Source: Melieria omissa
Lineage: Eukaryota; Arthropoda; Insecta; Diptera; Ulidiidae
Length of the DNA stretch: 64,000 nucleotides
NCBI GenBank assembly: GCA_963971225.1
Contig: OZ020267.1
Location: 111,122,163-111,186,162 of the forward strand
Direction of reading: 5' to 3'
Below are positions 38,159 to 50,688 of the stretch, one piece after another. How positions within the stretch are numbered: the stretch's first letter is position 1; each line of letters starts with the position of its first letter. The notes below the pieces were generated by a model. That model was not told where the DNA came from. It made no database searches and saw only the letters and a program-made list of their open reading frames with translations. The translations under genes were made by a program, and so were the position numbers.

Positions 38159-38328
38159 CGTGTATACTTCTCTTCTTTAAACTTTAATATTCAGTTTATT
38201 AATTTTGTATTTTTCCTTAAACTTCAAACTATTCTAAGGACCAACAAAAAATGTATTCTTGAAACCACAGAAGGTTTTGACGCCCACAAAGTAGCAATGT
38301 GCCATATGGCAACAAAATAGCGAAAGGG
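38159..38328 (+). mobile_element. piggyBac-like MITE fragment
   Basis: 170 bp, about 90% identical to 54335-54504, the right part of the complete element. It ends ATAGCGAAAGGG followed by TTAA at 38329-38332. The left part is missing. Confidence 0.8.
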
Positions 38329-38681
38329 TTAAAGTTACTAAAGTTAATGCAAACTTTTACTATGCTAAAACAAATTTATGAAAAATCGACTACTTTGGAT
38401 TAAGAAGTTCAAGGAGAAATACTCGTGGGGGTTTTGAACTTGATGAAGAAATTATGGTCCGGAGAATAGATTGTTAGGTAGCAGCAACCGCAAGCTCCCT
38501 GAACTCTCTCAGCTATCGCTAAATTTGAAAGAGAATAAGAGAAAATTGATACTAGAGGAGGAGGTTTGTCTTGATGCATCTCAGTCTTGTCTCAAACAAA
38601 TCGGCCCGAGTTACAGGCCGTAAGCTATATGCAAATAAGTTATTAGGCGGTTTTCTAGGAAATCCAGAAGATTAATAAGAT

Positions 38682-38886
38682 TGACCTACAGTTTAACGCC
38701 TAATACGAATGGCCGATTGTTTTGCAATTTTACTATCGCACTTAGAGGTTTTACCATTGCCTGCCAAAAGCGCACTTGTGCATAACTCATCTACTTTATG
38801 TGCATAGCGAAAGAAGGCAGCAGACAAGTGTTTCACCAGGGACTCTGGTGTGAGAAGCCAGCGCACTAACCGCTGGACCATCGAGA
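38682..38886 (-). mobile_element. SINE head fragment, antisense
   Basis: On the minus strand it runs from the tRNA-like head (AGTGCGCTGGCTTCTCAC, anticodon-arm region) through the GCAATGGTAAAACCTC block to GTTAAACTGTAGGTC. The AACC-tailed 3' half is absent, and the T-arm sequence is mutated. Confidence 0.8.
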
Positions 38887-40110
38887 CTAAACAATGTATT
38901 TGTTAGATCCCATTCAGCTATAAAAACTCAATCAGTTTCCATAAACCCCTTCAAGTGCTCGATTGCCAACTTGATTCTGCATTATTTTCCTCTTTAGGCG
39001 CATATCGCTTCAGGCGTTATCGCTGTCGCTGCTGTTGTGGCTTAAGTGTGTTGACAATAAACTTGAAGCGATGAATCCAAATAAACAAATACACACACGC
39101 GCACACACTTGTAAAGCCCAAAAGTGGCCGCCAGTAAGTCGGTACAAGTATAATGAAAACAGTGCGCGTGCAAACGCTCATAAGTATGCTTGCACAATAC
39201 GCTTACACAGGCTGACAGTTAATAATAATAAAAATAAGGACAACAAGATGACTTAAACACTGGTTGGACTGTTGAAAAAAATTGCACCTAGTAGTGGCGG
39301 CAGCGGCTGAGCGGCTTACAACTTACGAGTGGATGTGGAACAGCTGGGGTTTTAAGTAGTAAAACATAAGCAGGCAGCTGCATTTATTATCAACTTCAAA
39401 CTAGTGGAAAAATACTATAATACAAAAAGAAATTATGGCCGAAAATATTAACAGCAAAATAAATAAAGAAAAATGCATCGAATGGGAAATATTCAAATGA
39501 TTGGTTCACGTTAATATGGAAATTCTTTTCTGTCCTTGCGCCGGCTGTCCATGTTCGACAGTGCAATGGCTTGTCGACTGGTAGCTTGTTTCCTGCCCTT
39601 GAACACAACCAGTGCTCGTTGCGTTGTCTGCTTAACTGTCTGACCGTCTGACGTTTCATTCCTTTCACTGTTTGTTCAACTGCTGCACGCCACATCATGT
39701 CTTGTGCAATCGTCTGGTGCATCATTGCTTTTTATCAGCTTTAATCTGAGCGCAATATATGCAACTATATACATATATATATTTAATGGTATATATTTAC
39801 AAGTGCAAAATCTGTTTGCGTTCATTGAAAAACAACAAGAGAAACGCATTTTTCATGTTAAAGGCGATAAATACAAAAACAAAAACGTATATGGCCAGCA
39901 ATAAAATTGATTGATTGCCCCAGTTTGCGAGTAAAACATAGGAACTCAGTATTTATTGCATACTTTTGGGTGCCTAGATACTCAACAGACGCTTAACTCT
40001 ATGAAACGATTCTTTAAAAGCCGTAAGCCATTAAGGACTTTACTTTTAGTATAGTAATGAGTGGTTTAGTACCTTCAACCTTCGAATATCTTTATTACAT
40101 TTTATTGTAC
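38887..40110 (+). other. Intronic DNA without recognised genes
   Basis: One Su(Hw)-type word, GCATACTTTTGGGT at 39958-39971. AC tracts near 39091. No gene recognised. Confidence 0.45.
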
Positions 40111-40125
40111 CCCATTGTTGCTTTT

Positions 40126-40206
40126 GGTGGGTTGGTTTAGTAGTTGCCTCTGTATGAGACATACTTAGGCCTATGGGCCCGTTGTGATACCACAAATTCC
40201 ACCCGT
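40126..40206 (-). mobile_element. SINE 3' end, antisense, with target duplication
   Basis: 81 bp, strongly 5'-truncated: reverse-oriented tail (GGTGGGTTGGTT), the CCTCTGTATGAGAC block, and GTGATACCACAAATTCCACC. It is flanked by a perfect 11-bp duplication TTGTTGCTTTT (40115-40125 and 40207-40217). Confidence 0.9.
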
Positions 40207-40217
40207 TTGTTGCTTTT

Positions 40218-43200
40218 ACTAATTTACTCAATTCAATTGAGGCTCAACTAAAAGCTATAAAAAAGGGCAAAACAAAGCAACTAAAGTTATGATTGTTACA
40301 AAAAGCCATTGGGCTGTTGTAAAAATTTACTTGCTGCATATTTTTAGGCGTTATCAATAGAAATATTATGCTGAAGGTAGAAAAGAGTTAAATTAGACGA
40401 AAAAGAAACTTTAAGTTGATTCAGCGACTTTATGAACTCATAAAAGCCACGCGTACAACTACTTACACACGTAGACACGCACACATAAGTATGTATGTTG
40501 TATGTGTGTTTTTCTAGAATAACACGTTCTTAAAAATTTGTTGCCAACTCATTTCGCATAACAAGTGGAATTTTCATAAAATACTTTTTATATGTGTGTA
40601 AGCTTGTTATTTTTCCATTTCGCATATACATAAAATATTAGTACGTGTGTGCGTGTGTGTGTGTGTGTGTGGTGGAAATTTTTGAATTGATTTTCATATA
40701 AATGAGCATAAAATTGTTCTTTGCTTTTGAAGTGCCACATCTAACGAAGAGTTAGACAACATACGGTTGTTGTTGTTGTTATGTGTGTGTGTGAGAAAAT
40801 TCCTAACAGACTTGCAGGACTTGCAGAACATTTTACAGATGCTGCCAATTGAAAGGAATGAGCGTGAGTTGAGTCTGTGTGTGTGTGTGTGTGTATGAGC
40901 ATTGAAAGCATAGGGCAAAGTTGGCATTCGTGTTGCGCGTATAGCCTGCACCGACACACACACACACACACATACACGCATACAGCATAGATAAATGCCT
41001 GGCAAAAGTTGAACTCAATTTGCACATATCAATAACGAATTCTTCGAGGGGAAAATTGATATTCAGCACAAGTTGATAAACTAAATATATATGTACAATA
41101 CATATGTATATGTATGTGTTTGTTTGTGTTTGTTTCATAGGCAAATTTTGCTGGCTTGTTTCATGCTTGTTGAGGTTTTGAATTGGCGGAGTCAAACGAT
41201 GATGCTGTCATTTTGTGTGCTAACAAACTGTGCTGCCGAAAAATCCATCGAATATAGAAGAAAAAAAATAAACAAAAATTTCTGGACAAATATTTCAGGA
41301 AATAACAACAACAACACTAGAATTCAAAACTGTTTAACCGCAAGTAAAGAAAACGTCTCTCAAATTGCATGAGTGTAACAAAATTTTGAAATACGATAGC
41401 CAATTTTAGTCAAATTTTGTCAAATTAGTTCACTGACCTTCATAAAAAAAGCGTAATTTTAATAAATTTTTGACATTAATTTTTTCAAAAAATTCAACTC
41501 AAAATTAATAGTTAATTGACAGTCATAAGTAAAAAATTACACTGATTAGTCAAAGCATTTAATTAGCTGGATACCAACACACTCAAAGTGGCCATAGTCA
41601 GTTTGCCTTCGGTTGTTTGTATTGAATTGGCGGCATGAGAAAAATTTCACAAAGTCTTTTAATTAGCAGACAAACGACAGCTAATGCCAAAGTTTGTTAC
41701 ACAAAGACACCAAAGTCAGCTTAATCTAGAAGGAGACGAAGAGAAAACAAGGCATGGACTGACTTTTATGTGCTGAGCATGCGGCAACGTGCGTATTGGC
41801 GCAACAAAAGCAACGCAAAGTGGCACGCAGAGACGATTCAATTTTTACGCGGCGCCGCCAACTGCTTCTCATTCTATTTTATATTTATTAATTGCGTCTT
41901 TAATTAGCGAAAATTAGCGATGGCGAAAAGTTTGTTCGCTGCTGATTGCGTTTATTGTGTAAAAAAAAAACACAAAATGGCAGTTATGATAGCTTCTTTG
42001 AAGCTATGTCAAAAAAGTGGGGTTTTCGAAGCACACTTTAGGGAGCCGCAAGCAAATTGTTAATGGGGCATGAAATTTTAAGATTATTTTATAATTTTCA
42101 AATTATTTTTCAATGAGCGTTGGATTATACGTGAGATGCAAGAACAAACTAAAAAAAATCCTACAATTGTCCTCCTGACTGTTTCGTACAGATTGGCTGA
42201 GGTAGGTAAAGTTATCGAATGCACTGAGCCTCTTCTAGCTATGATGCAACACTTTCTGTAACCCTTACTATCCCTCAATCGACAACGGCTTCAAGTGGCT
42301 TCCACTAATATTAACAATTTCAATATTGTTATAGGTCAGTAATAAATTTCCTTGGTTTCAAATTCCCTTGAATTGAATTCGACACACTTTTTCTGCTCTC
42401 CGCCTCAGCCTCACACATCCATGGTTAGTTGGCGCGTTCAATGCGTTTACCTGGATATTGATTTTAATTTGTAGCATCCACAAACACATACGTGCATACA
42501 TACACGAGGGCAAGGGATGAGGAGCACAACCGCAAACGCATACTTGCGGTCGCATAAATTCACAAATGCAGAATCACTTGAAAGATGCTTAACGCCACTC
42601 ATAAGCTCAGCTGCTTTATCGAGTCTGCCGCTGTAGCCAACCGACGAACCAACCAATCGACCCACACACACCACTCCAAGCATCACACATGCACACGTAC
42701 TCACACAAATTGCATACATTTAGGGATTCAGACAACTTTAACTGGGCTACCTACCTTTACAGGTCATAAAATTATCAGCAAAAATGCAAAATAAATCAAA
42801 CAAAAAAAAATTGAAAATAAAAAAAGAAAAATAAAAATAAAAGTCCGCCACGAGCACACACCGGGGACGCATTTCTATGGCTACAGAGAAATTTTTTTAT
42901 TTCTTTTGGTTCCATGCTTTTTTTCAATGTTGCCATGGCATACCTTGTGGCGCAGCAGCAGCAGTCAATGCAAATTTATGTTACATGCACGAAAATGCGC
43001 TGTGCGTGAACAAATTTGCACAAACCGACACCCATACACACACAGCTACATACATAAATATGTGTATAAATATACATATATGTAAGTGTGTGTGTGTGTG
43101 TAGTGTGCTTGGCGCCAAAAGTAAGCGAGCTTCGGTTGAATTTCGAAATTCAATTCGACAAAAAAGTCAAACTGGCGACGTATTCTGAGAAATGCAGCCA

Positions 43201-44358
43201 CTGATAGCAAATGAAAAAAAAACACACATACACATACAAATATATACATTTGTACTGTCGAAAATGGTTAAGAGCGAAGCGGCAAAATAAATGGAAATAT
43301 TTTAATTTATTTGTGCGCTGATATGACTGGTGTTCGCCAGTTTCATGGCAACCGGCAAAGCGGTTGTGCTCATTCGCGCGCTGTGTTGGCTGGCTGGCAG
43401 CAGCCACCTGTGAAATGCGAAAATCATGTCGAAAATTCTAACATTCAACGAGATATTTTTTCAATTTTGCATTTCAATTTTTTGCAAATTTTTTTCTTAC
43501 TTTTTTTTACATGTTTTCATTTTTTTCTATGTCGCTCAACACGTTGACTAGCTCTGCCTGGCGCTTATATGCCCTTTTTTCTTCCTCCTATTTTCATATT
43601 TTTTCGATAGCTAGCAACTTCCCTCCCTGGTCTTCCTCTTCACTGTTGCTAATTCCTCATAGTACGATTTGTATGTCACCTGAAATAGCGCACTAGCGCA
43701 ATTTATTGGTTGGCGTAGCGTTTGCTGCGGTTGCAGCTGATGCAATAATAAAAATAAAATATTAAAATAATAAAACCAAGAAATTTAATAATAAAAAATA
43801 AATTGAACATATACTTTAGAAAAATATTTTTTTTTAATTTTAAAATCCCAAAAATAAAACTTTTTCATGTATGAAAATCTTCACATACGTATCGCTGCAT
43901 ACATTTGTGAGCAGAAATTTGTGTTTTGGCTGCTTTAATTTGCTGTTTTTGAATATACAAATTTGCTGTGAATGGTGACGAACATCTACCATTGAAAAGA
44001 ACCATGCAATCTTCTCAGTCATTTTAGGGAAAGGTTCATTGCATTCTTCTGCCAAACCGCCATTATGGCTCTGACATTTAAGACCACCAGAGACATTTAA
44101 CATTGTAATGGACTGTTAAAGATATTTAAACATTGTGTGATACCAACTTGATTTATTTGGCGTGTGATTTGCAAAGTACAAAGTTACAAAGTACGAACAG
44201 TACACATTAAACATTACGAACGGTCGAGAAGAAGAAGCAGTAATAGGGGAACATAAGTACAGAAGGAGAAAGAAAGAATGGAACTAGAGGTGGGATCGAC
44301 AGATCACCAGACACAGCATTCAATTGAACACTGATTAGCTGGGTAGGTATGTATGTAG
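40218..44358. other. Intronic DNA with microsatellites and two motifs
   Basis: Su(Hw)-type words at 40336 (GCATATTTTTAGGC) and 42538 (GCATACTTGCGGTC). TG/AC runs near 40653, 40780, 40876, 40956 and 43086. No gene recognised. Confidence 0.5.
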
Positions 44359-45530
44359 TAGGGATTGCAATCCCGGACCAGTTTTACAATTCCGGGATTT
44401 TCGGGACTGAAAATCACAATCCCGGGATCCCGGGATTTTTTTCGGGATTTAATATATTACTCTAAGGAACTAGTTCAACTTTTTTTCAATCAAATAAATT
44501 ACATCTATGTATTAAATACAATTCTGTGTACTTAGTTTAAAACTAAGAACAAAATATTTATGACAAATAATTTAAAAACGCATTTAATTGCCAAATTATC
44601 TGGTTAACCTGCTGAAAAAGGCATCTCTCTGATTCAATACTAGTAGATCAAATTGTATTATATGTAAATCTTCAAGTTTTGGCCGTTCAAAATGAGTGAA
44701 ATTCGATGTGAGTTATAACTATCAATATTTCAAGTTTCGCTATAGTTTTAATTCTTAAATGCTGATGGTTTTATTGTGAATGTGACAAGTCACATTAGCG
44801 TAAAGAAGAGTTTAACTTGCATGTTTTAAGAAAATTCTGGTTGTTTAACCTTTTCAGTCACAATGTCCAATATATTGGACTACAGCCCATACAATTCATA
44901 CAGAACGGGTTTATTTTCATGTCGGAAAGGGTTAATTTTTTGAATGGATTCATTTTTGGGAGCGTAAGCTTGTTTGCACTTCTGATTTTGTACTGGAAAA
45001 GTACCAAAACAGAGTTAGTTTGTACAAATTTTGCAAAAAGTATCCGTACACAAAGATAGCTATTGTTGCATTAACACTTATTCAATCGTCACAGGCAATG
45101 GGCAAATTATTTTTTGCAGGGCCGTAGGCAGGATTTTTTTTCGGGGGGGGGGGGGGTTACTCAAATCAAAACCCGACAGCTGACTGAAAATACGCTTCCA
45201 AGCTAAATTAAATTACTAATTTAACTTAATTAGGCACTTGGGCTCAATGTAAACGTAGCCATGCATGGTGTGATTAGTAACTAGTTTAGAATATTATAAA
45301 TTAAAACAATGTTCTAACATTTCGGAGGGGGTCAGAACCCCCTAGCTACGGCCCTGATTTTTTGTGTTAAATAAGAATGGCTGCATTTTTCGAAATCAAC
45401 GTGACAAAAGCAAAAAGTAAGTTTTTTTTTGTTTCGATCCTGGGATCGGATTTTGTGAATTTCGGGATTTTTCGGGACTGAAATTGTCCGGGATGCCGGG
45501 ATTCCGGGATTCGCGATCCCGGGATTGCAA
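44359..45530. mobile_element. hAT-like element, 1.17 kb, interrupted
   Basis: Begins TAGGGATTGCAATCCCGG and ends CCCGGGATTGCAA. Both subterminal regions are rich in CCGGGATT and TTTTCGGGACTGAAA words in inverted orientation. An 8-bp direct repeat GTATGTAG flanks it (44351-44358, 45531-45538), although the target is itself a GTAG/GTAT repeat. No intact transposase is visible. A second MITE sits inside at 45117-45356. Confidence 0.75.
45117..45356. mobile_element. hAT-type MITE nested in the 1.17-kb element
   Basis: 240 bp with ends CAGGGCCGTAGGC and (reverse complement) CAGGGCCGTAGCT. It is flanked by a perfect 8-bp duplication ATTTTTTG at 45109-45116 and 45357-45364. Starts with a G homopolymer of about 14 after TTTTTTTTC. 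Non-coding. Confidence 0.93.
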
Positions 45531-45538
45531 GTATGTAG

Positions 45539-45613
45539 GTAGGTATGTAGGTGTGGCTGCCTTAAGGCGGAGCACCACTTAGGCCGTAAATGCTCATTTT
45601 GATACCACATACA
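45539..45613 (-). mobile_element. SINE 3' end, antisense, divergent subtype
   Basis: GTGGCTGCCTTAAGGCGG, ACTTAGGCCG and TTTTGATACCACATA match the SINE 3' body read in reverse. Its tail is the GTAG/GTAT repeat now split by the hAT-like element, so the SINE is older than that insertion. Confidence 0.65.
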
Positions 45614-47409
45614 GTCAGGCTTTGGAGATTCTTACAAAGCTTAGTAGACAGCAATTCGAGTAGGTCCCCTAGGAGGTTTAAGAAGAAGTTCCCTAAGTAG
45701 TTCATCCTTCTTCGGGATAAAGCTGGACAGAAGTCGTTCGAAAACAGTCCAATCCTTCTTGCTAACTAAGCCAAAAAAATTAAACAGTGCCAATTCCAGT
45801 CTGATTTTCCCTTTTCCACTCATTTTTATATATTTCTATTTTCTATCAACTTTGCTTTGCTGACTATTATTTCTTATGGTGAAAAATTTTATATTTTTTT
45901 AAATTTATTTTTTGAAAAATTAGCCAAATGTGATGTGTCATTTTCGAGATATCAGCGTCTGATTAGTCTTTTTAGGTATGGAAAACTTGCAGCCTTTCTA
46001 AAAATGTATAATTAAATGGTACTCATACGTCCCAATAGCCAAATTTCAACATCACAATTCATTGTTAATACCAGTGAGACACCATTAATGTTAAAAGCCA
46101 CAAGAAAACGAATAAAAAAGAATACAAATATTGCCATAAAACATTCATTTTTGTGTTCCGTATGCATTTAACAAGATATCGTTGCCATTATAATTTAATT
46201 TCGCATATATTTGCCGCAAAACTCAACAGCGTCATTACGTACAGCCATTAAATACCATAAATCCTCGCTTTCCTTCTATTTGGCTGCTTATTTACGGCGA
46301 TAAGCATCTTTTTTATTCTTAGCGCCTTAATGTATGCTAACACAAATGCGACAACAAGCGAACGCGCAACAAATAAAAACAAACCGAAAATCCCAACCCA
46401 ATGCCAGCTTAGGAAATGTGTAAATGTAAAATTTTCCAACCGGCAAAATGAAACAAAAGCATAGAGAAAGTAAGAGAAGCGGGGGGAAAGGCTCAAGTGA
46501 CGCCAAAGCGAAATAACGAAATCACATTTCAATTGACATAAAAGCAATACGCAAATTTACTTTAAATATTCACAGCACGCTAAATGTTTTGCGCGTCTTG
46601 TTTTCAGGCGCTCGGCGTCTTTTGTTTGTTTGTTGTTTTTTTTTCTCTGAGCGTTTCGCTTGCTTGCTTTCCAGCTTAAATGTTTGTTTGGGTGTGTTGA
46701 CAATATTTTTCCTTTGCACATTTTCTTTCGTGTACTTTTTTTTGTCAAGTGCAGCCCGCTAACATGGCTGCTGGCAACTGCTCGCAACGTTGCTGCAAAT
46801 CAGCGCGCAATGGGTGCTAACTATGAGACGCGAAACGACGGTGGAGTGGCAGTAGGAGTTCGGTGTAGAGTCGATTGTGCGGCAACTGATAGGGAAATCA
46901 TGGCATGCGGTGACATTGACGCGTTTCAATTTAAATTATACGCTGCACCATTCGCCGTAAACGCTGCTCACACAAAGGCAAAGCGACAGCGAAAAATGCC
47001 ACATTCAGTAAGAATCGAAATGCAAACAAGTGCCAAATGCAAACGAGTATGGAAAAAAAGGAAAGCAACGACGACGACTGGTAAACGATAAACAGCAACA
47101 ACAAGGGGGAAAAAGTGAAAAGCAAAGCATCGTAAAATAGGAGTTTTATTGTGTTCGCTTGGTGAATGTGGCCAGCAGCGTTGCCCGCAGCGCCAGTTTG
47201 CTCGGTGTTGACATGACGAATTGTCGCTGGTAATTTGTAAGCGCCATAAAGTATACTCTAATTGTGTGCTAATACTGCGTGCGACTATGTAAACAATGAA
47301 AAATGCGCTGGGTGGAGTTGGAGACATGACATTGAGTTGATGGATTTGGTGACTTGGAAAATGGATTACATTTTAATTTAGAGTTTGGTAGCAGAACATT
47401 TGGTGGGGC
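45614..47409 (+). other. Intronic DNA with one long unexplained open frame
   Basis: The longest non-repeat open frame is 143 codons at 46660-47091 (+), ending in a lysine/arginine-rich tail. No family is recognised, and several overlapping open frames lie opposite it, so it is probably chance in a GC-richer island. Confidence 0.45.
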
Positions 47410-48629
47410 GCCTAAAATTATACACGGAAGTATCTAGTTTGCTACAGTGAGTTTTGATAATTTTTTATTATTACAATGAATCTTGAGAGAAATTAGACGA
47501 AAATAGATAGAACTTGCACCCATGCAGGTGAGCTTTGTAGTTCAAAATGAAATAAATTTAAGGTTGTCTTCAGTTTGCCTAAAAATATGCTCTCAAACAG
47601 AAATAATTAGGCATGCGATGAGTTTTGAGAGAATTTATTTCTTTTAAAAAGATTTAGTAGAAAGTTAAGAACTGTAATTCAGACAACTAGAATCTCTACA
47701 GTTGAACTTTAAAATATAAAAAATTGTGCCTAAAAATATGCTTTAAAACAGAAGAAATATTAGTATTTAGAAGAGTTTAGAAACCTTTGATAAGCACTGG
47801 GGCCTCCGAACCACATTTTAAAGTAGTAAAATCACAGTTGCAATAGTTTAAGTGCCTAAAAGTATGCTATGAAATTAGCTCAAAAGCAATACTCTTTTTT
47901 TATGTGTTATTTCAGTACAATAAATAAGTTCAAATAGCTGGGAGAAAATAAAGAATTGTGTTTCAGATAACTAAAACCTCTACAGTTGAACTTTAGACTT
48001 TAAAATGAAATAAAATTGAGGTTGAGGCCTTCAATCTGCCTAAAAATATGCTTTAAAACAGAAGAAATAGTATGACGATGAGTTTAGAAACATTTAATAG
48101 GCACTAGGGCTCCGAACGTCATCTTAAAGTAGTAAAACCACAGTTGCAATAGTTTAAGTGCCTAAAACTATACTATGAAATTAATTCAAAGCTTTTTCTT
48201 TTTTATTTTTATTATTTCAGTACAACAAATAAGTTCAAATAGTTTGGAGAAAGTAAAGAATTATATTTCAGATAACTAAAATCTCTACATTTGAACTTTT
48301 GAGGTTAAAATGAAATAAAATTAAGGTTGTGGCCTTCAATCTGCCTAAAAATATGCTTTAAAAAGGAAGAAAGATTCACCGGACAATGAGTTTAGAAGCC
48401 TTTGAAAGGCACTGCGGCCTTCAAACCACATTTTAAAATAATAAAATCACAGTTGCTATAGTTTACGTGCCTAGAAGTATGCTATGAAACTAGCTCAAAG
48501 CATTATTATGTTTTACTGTGTGATTTAAATACAATAAATTTGACTGTACAAGTTCGTACTATATCTGAATATGTGCTCTAAATCAATAAAAAAAATAGTG
48601 CAGAACAAGTTAGGTGAGTGAAAGTATGC
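47410..48629 (-). promoter_or_regulatory. 305-bp higher-order array, paired Su(Hw)-type motifs
   Basis: Motif starts: 47410, 47577, 47728, 47854, 48038, 48160, 48343, 48469 and 48615, all in GCCTAAAANTATGC orientation. Units alternate between type A (TGCCTAAAAATATGCTTTAA, then AGAAGAAA) and type B (CAATAGTTTAAGTGCC then TAAAAGTATGCTATGAAA). A-A distances are 310 and 305 bp, and B-B distances 306 and 309 bp, so three units carry two motifs each. Shared blocks include ACCTCTACAGTTGAACTTT and ACCACATTTTAAA. Confidence 0.8.
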
Positions 48630-50277
48630 CTCAAAACAAGATAAGCTCAACTAAAGCCAATCTAAGTCAATAAAAATGACTACCTCTTACTTCCAACTCC
48701 ACACTCTCCCAAGTTTACTGACACTGCGTCCACTAAAATCTCTCAACTTTCTTTAATTGAAAACTGCAGTGAGAAATGTTTAAATATTTTTCTGTTTTAC
48801 TGCAAAATTTTCTTTGCTCATGTCGACAGCTGTAACCAAAATTCAAATATCAACACCAGCTGATAATTTTGTCCCAAGGCATTTTGTATGCCAGTGCAAC
48901 TAGTGCTTGCAACTCGCTTGTACGTCTCTATGTGTAGATATGTGTGTGTGTTTGTGTGTGTGACTGCAACATTTGAACTTTGCTTGGCATATTTAAACTT
49001 TGCTTAAAAACTGTTGCCTCAAATATTAGCAGTAATGAAAGTTCCTATCATTGTAGCATGCCCGACAGAACTTTGCAAGCTAACAACAACAACACACACA
49101 CACATAAACTACATAAACTAAATGCATGCATGTCAGCCAACGTGTATGGAGATTTTTGCAAAAGGCACAAACCCAAACTTACAGTAGATGTCCAGCAACA
49201 GCCACAGTGCAGTGAGCAAGTGGCAAAGTGAGTCGGCATCAGTGGACGTCAGGAGCTGAAGTGCACTTCAAACCACAAAAGTGCTGCTTGAGTAAAAGTT
49301 GTGCATTTTTAGTTTATCTTTGCAATCTAACAAATTAGCAGCAAATTTTACACAAACACATTTACACTTGTGTGTGTGTGTGTGCATGTGTTTATATTTA
49401 TTTTCAATTTTGGGGCAGTTATTTTGGTTTTGTGTGGGGCGCCACACACACACGCAACGTCTCACTGAAAATATCAAAGCATACAATTAGGCAAAATATT
49501 TTGCAAACAATTCAGCAAAAAAAAAAATTCAGAAACCAAATTCAACATTTACTCAAATAGTTTGCAAAATGTGCTGCAAATGTTTTTCTTTGTTTGTTAA
49601 TGCTTTGCTACATTTTCACTTTTGCTTTGCTTTTGCTTTAGTTGTCAATGATGCAAAAATTTCACTACAATAACAAATCCTTTTTCGTTCTCTTACAAGT
49701 GCCGACAACTTGCAACATCGATATGCTGAATTATTTTCTTTTAATGATTACTATTGCAAATAATTGCAGTTCCACTAGACTGGCAGTCATTAATGATAAA
49801 AGAAAACAACAACAAGAAATTGAGCAAGAAATTTTCTTTTACTGTACGTTTGTTAGTCTTCTTGAAATTTCATTTCAATTTTCCTCAAGGATTTTCGGTC
49901 AATAATCCTGTTTCGTGAGTGGTTGTGTTTTTTGATGGTTCCAACGACTATTAAAATTTTTTTTCAATATTTTTTAATGCCAGAAACTGAAATTAATGAA
50001 TGAAATACTAAGAAACTTGAACTTTCAATTGCTTAAGAACAAAGTTTGATTGATACAACTGTGAAAGTGAGAAGAAACAAATTAAGCGAATTAATGAAAT
50101 GAAGGAAGGGGAAGAATTTTAAACAGAAACTGAAAGAAAAATAAACAAAACTGCAAAAGGAAAACTTAAAAGGGGGCAAAAATTCAAATTTACCAGATAA
50201 AAGAAAACAAATTAAGCCATAAATATGGTCAAGGATATATATAAAAAATATAGACTTAAATGTATATAGGTTCGGTT
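48630..50277 (+). other. Intronic DNA without recognised elements
   Basis: TG tracts near 48940 and 49372; otherwise AT-rich with no gene or transposon recognised. Confidence 0.45.
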
Positions 50278-50288
50278 ATATAGTTGCT

Positions 50289-50677
50289 CAGCGGGTAGCG
50301 CGCTGGCTTCTCATACCGAGCGCTCCAGGTTCGATTCCTGGCTTGGGCTGGAAAGAACACTCATTTACTTCTATCGCTATCCACATGAAGGAAATGAGAA
50401 TTACAAAAATCGCACAAGTGCGCTCTTGGCAGGCAATGGCAAAACCTCCAAGTGTGAAAGAAAAAACTGCCAATCGCCGTTCGGATTCGGCGTTAAACTG
50501 TAGGTCCCCCTCCCTCCCTCCCTTTCCCCCATCCGTTTGAAATTTGTGTTGTATCACATGTTGGAAAAAACAGTGTTGCATACACATTTCAAACGGGTGG
50601 AATTTGTGGTATCACAACGGGCCCATAGGCCTAAGTGTGTCTCATACAGAGGCAGCCACTTAACCAACCAACCAACC
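50289..50677 (+). mobile_element. tRNA-derived SINE, near full length
   Basis: A 389-bp element. It opens inside a tRNA-like head (CAGCGGGTAGCGCGCTGGC) and carries a perfect pol III B box GGTTCGATTCC near 50330. The body includes TATCGCTATCCACATGAAGG, CGGATTCGGCGTTAAACTG, CCCTCCCTCCCTTTCCCCC and GTGTTGCATACACATTTC, and it ends in an AACCAACCAACC tail. A perfect 11-bp duplication ATATAGTTGCT flanks it (50278-50288 and 50678-50688). It would need a partner LINE for mobility. Confidence 0.95.
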
Positions 50678-50688
50678 ATATAGTTGCT

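Noticed and set aside
46660..47091. 143-codon open frame on the plus strand
   Set aside because: No recognisable domain, several competing open frames on the other strand, and low-complexity ends; likely chance. A protein search with a conserved hit would change this.
7251..48629. CRISPR-like regularly spaced repeats
   Set aside because: Short conserved cores with even spacing recall an array, but the spacers are paralogous, lengths vary, and the host is an animal.
50300..50345. Possible functional tRNA gene
   Set aside because: The tRNA-like boxes belong to a SINE with flanking target duplication and a truncated acceptor stem.
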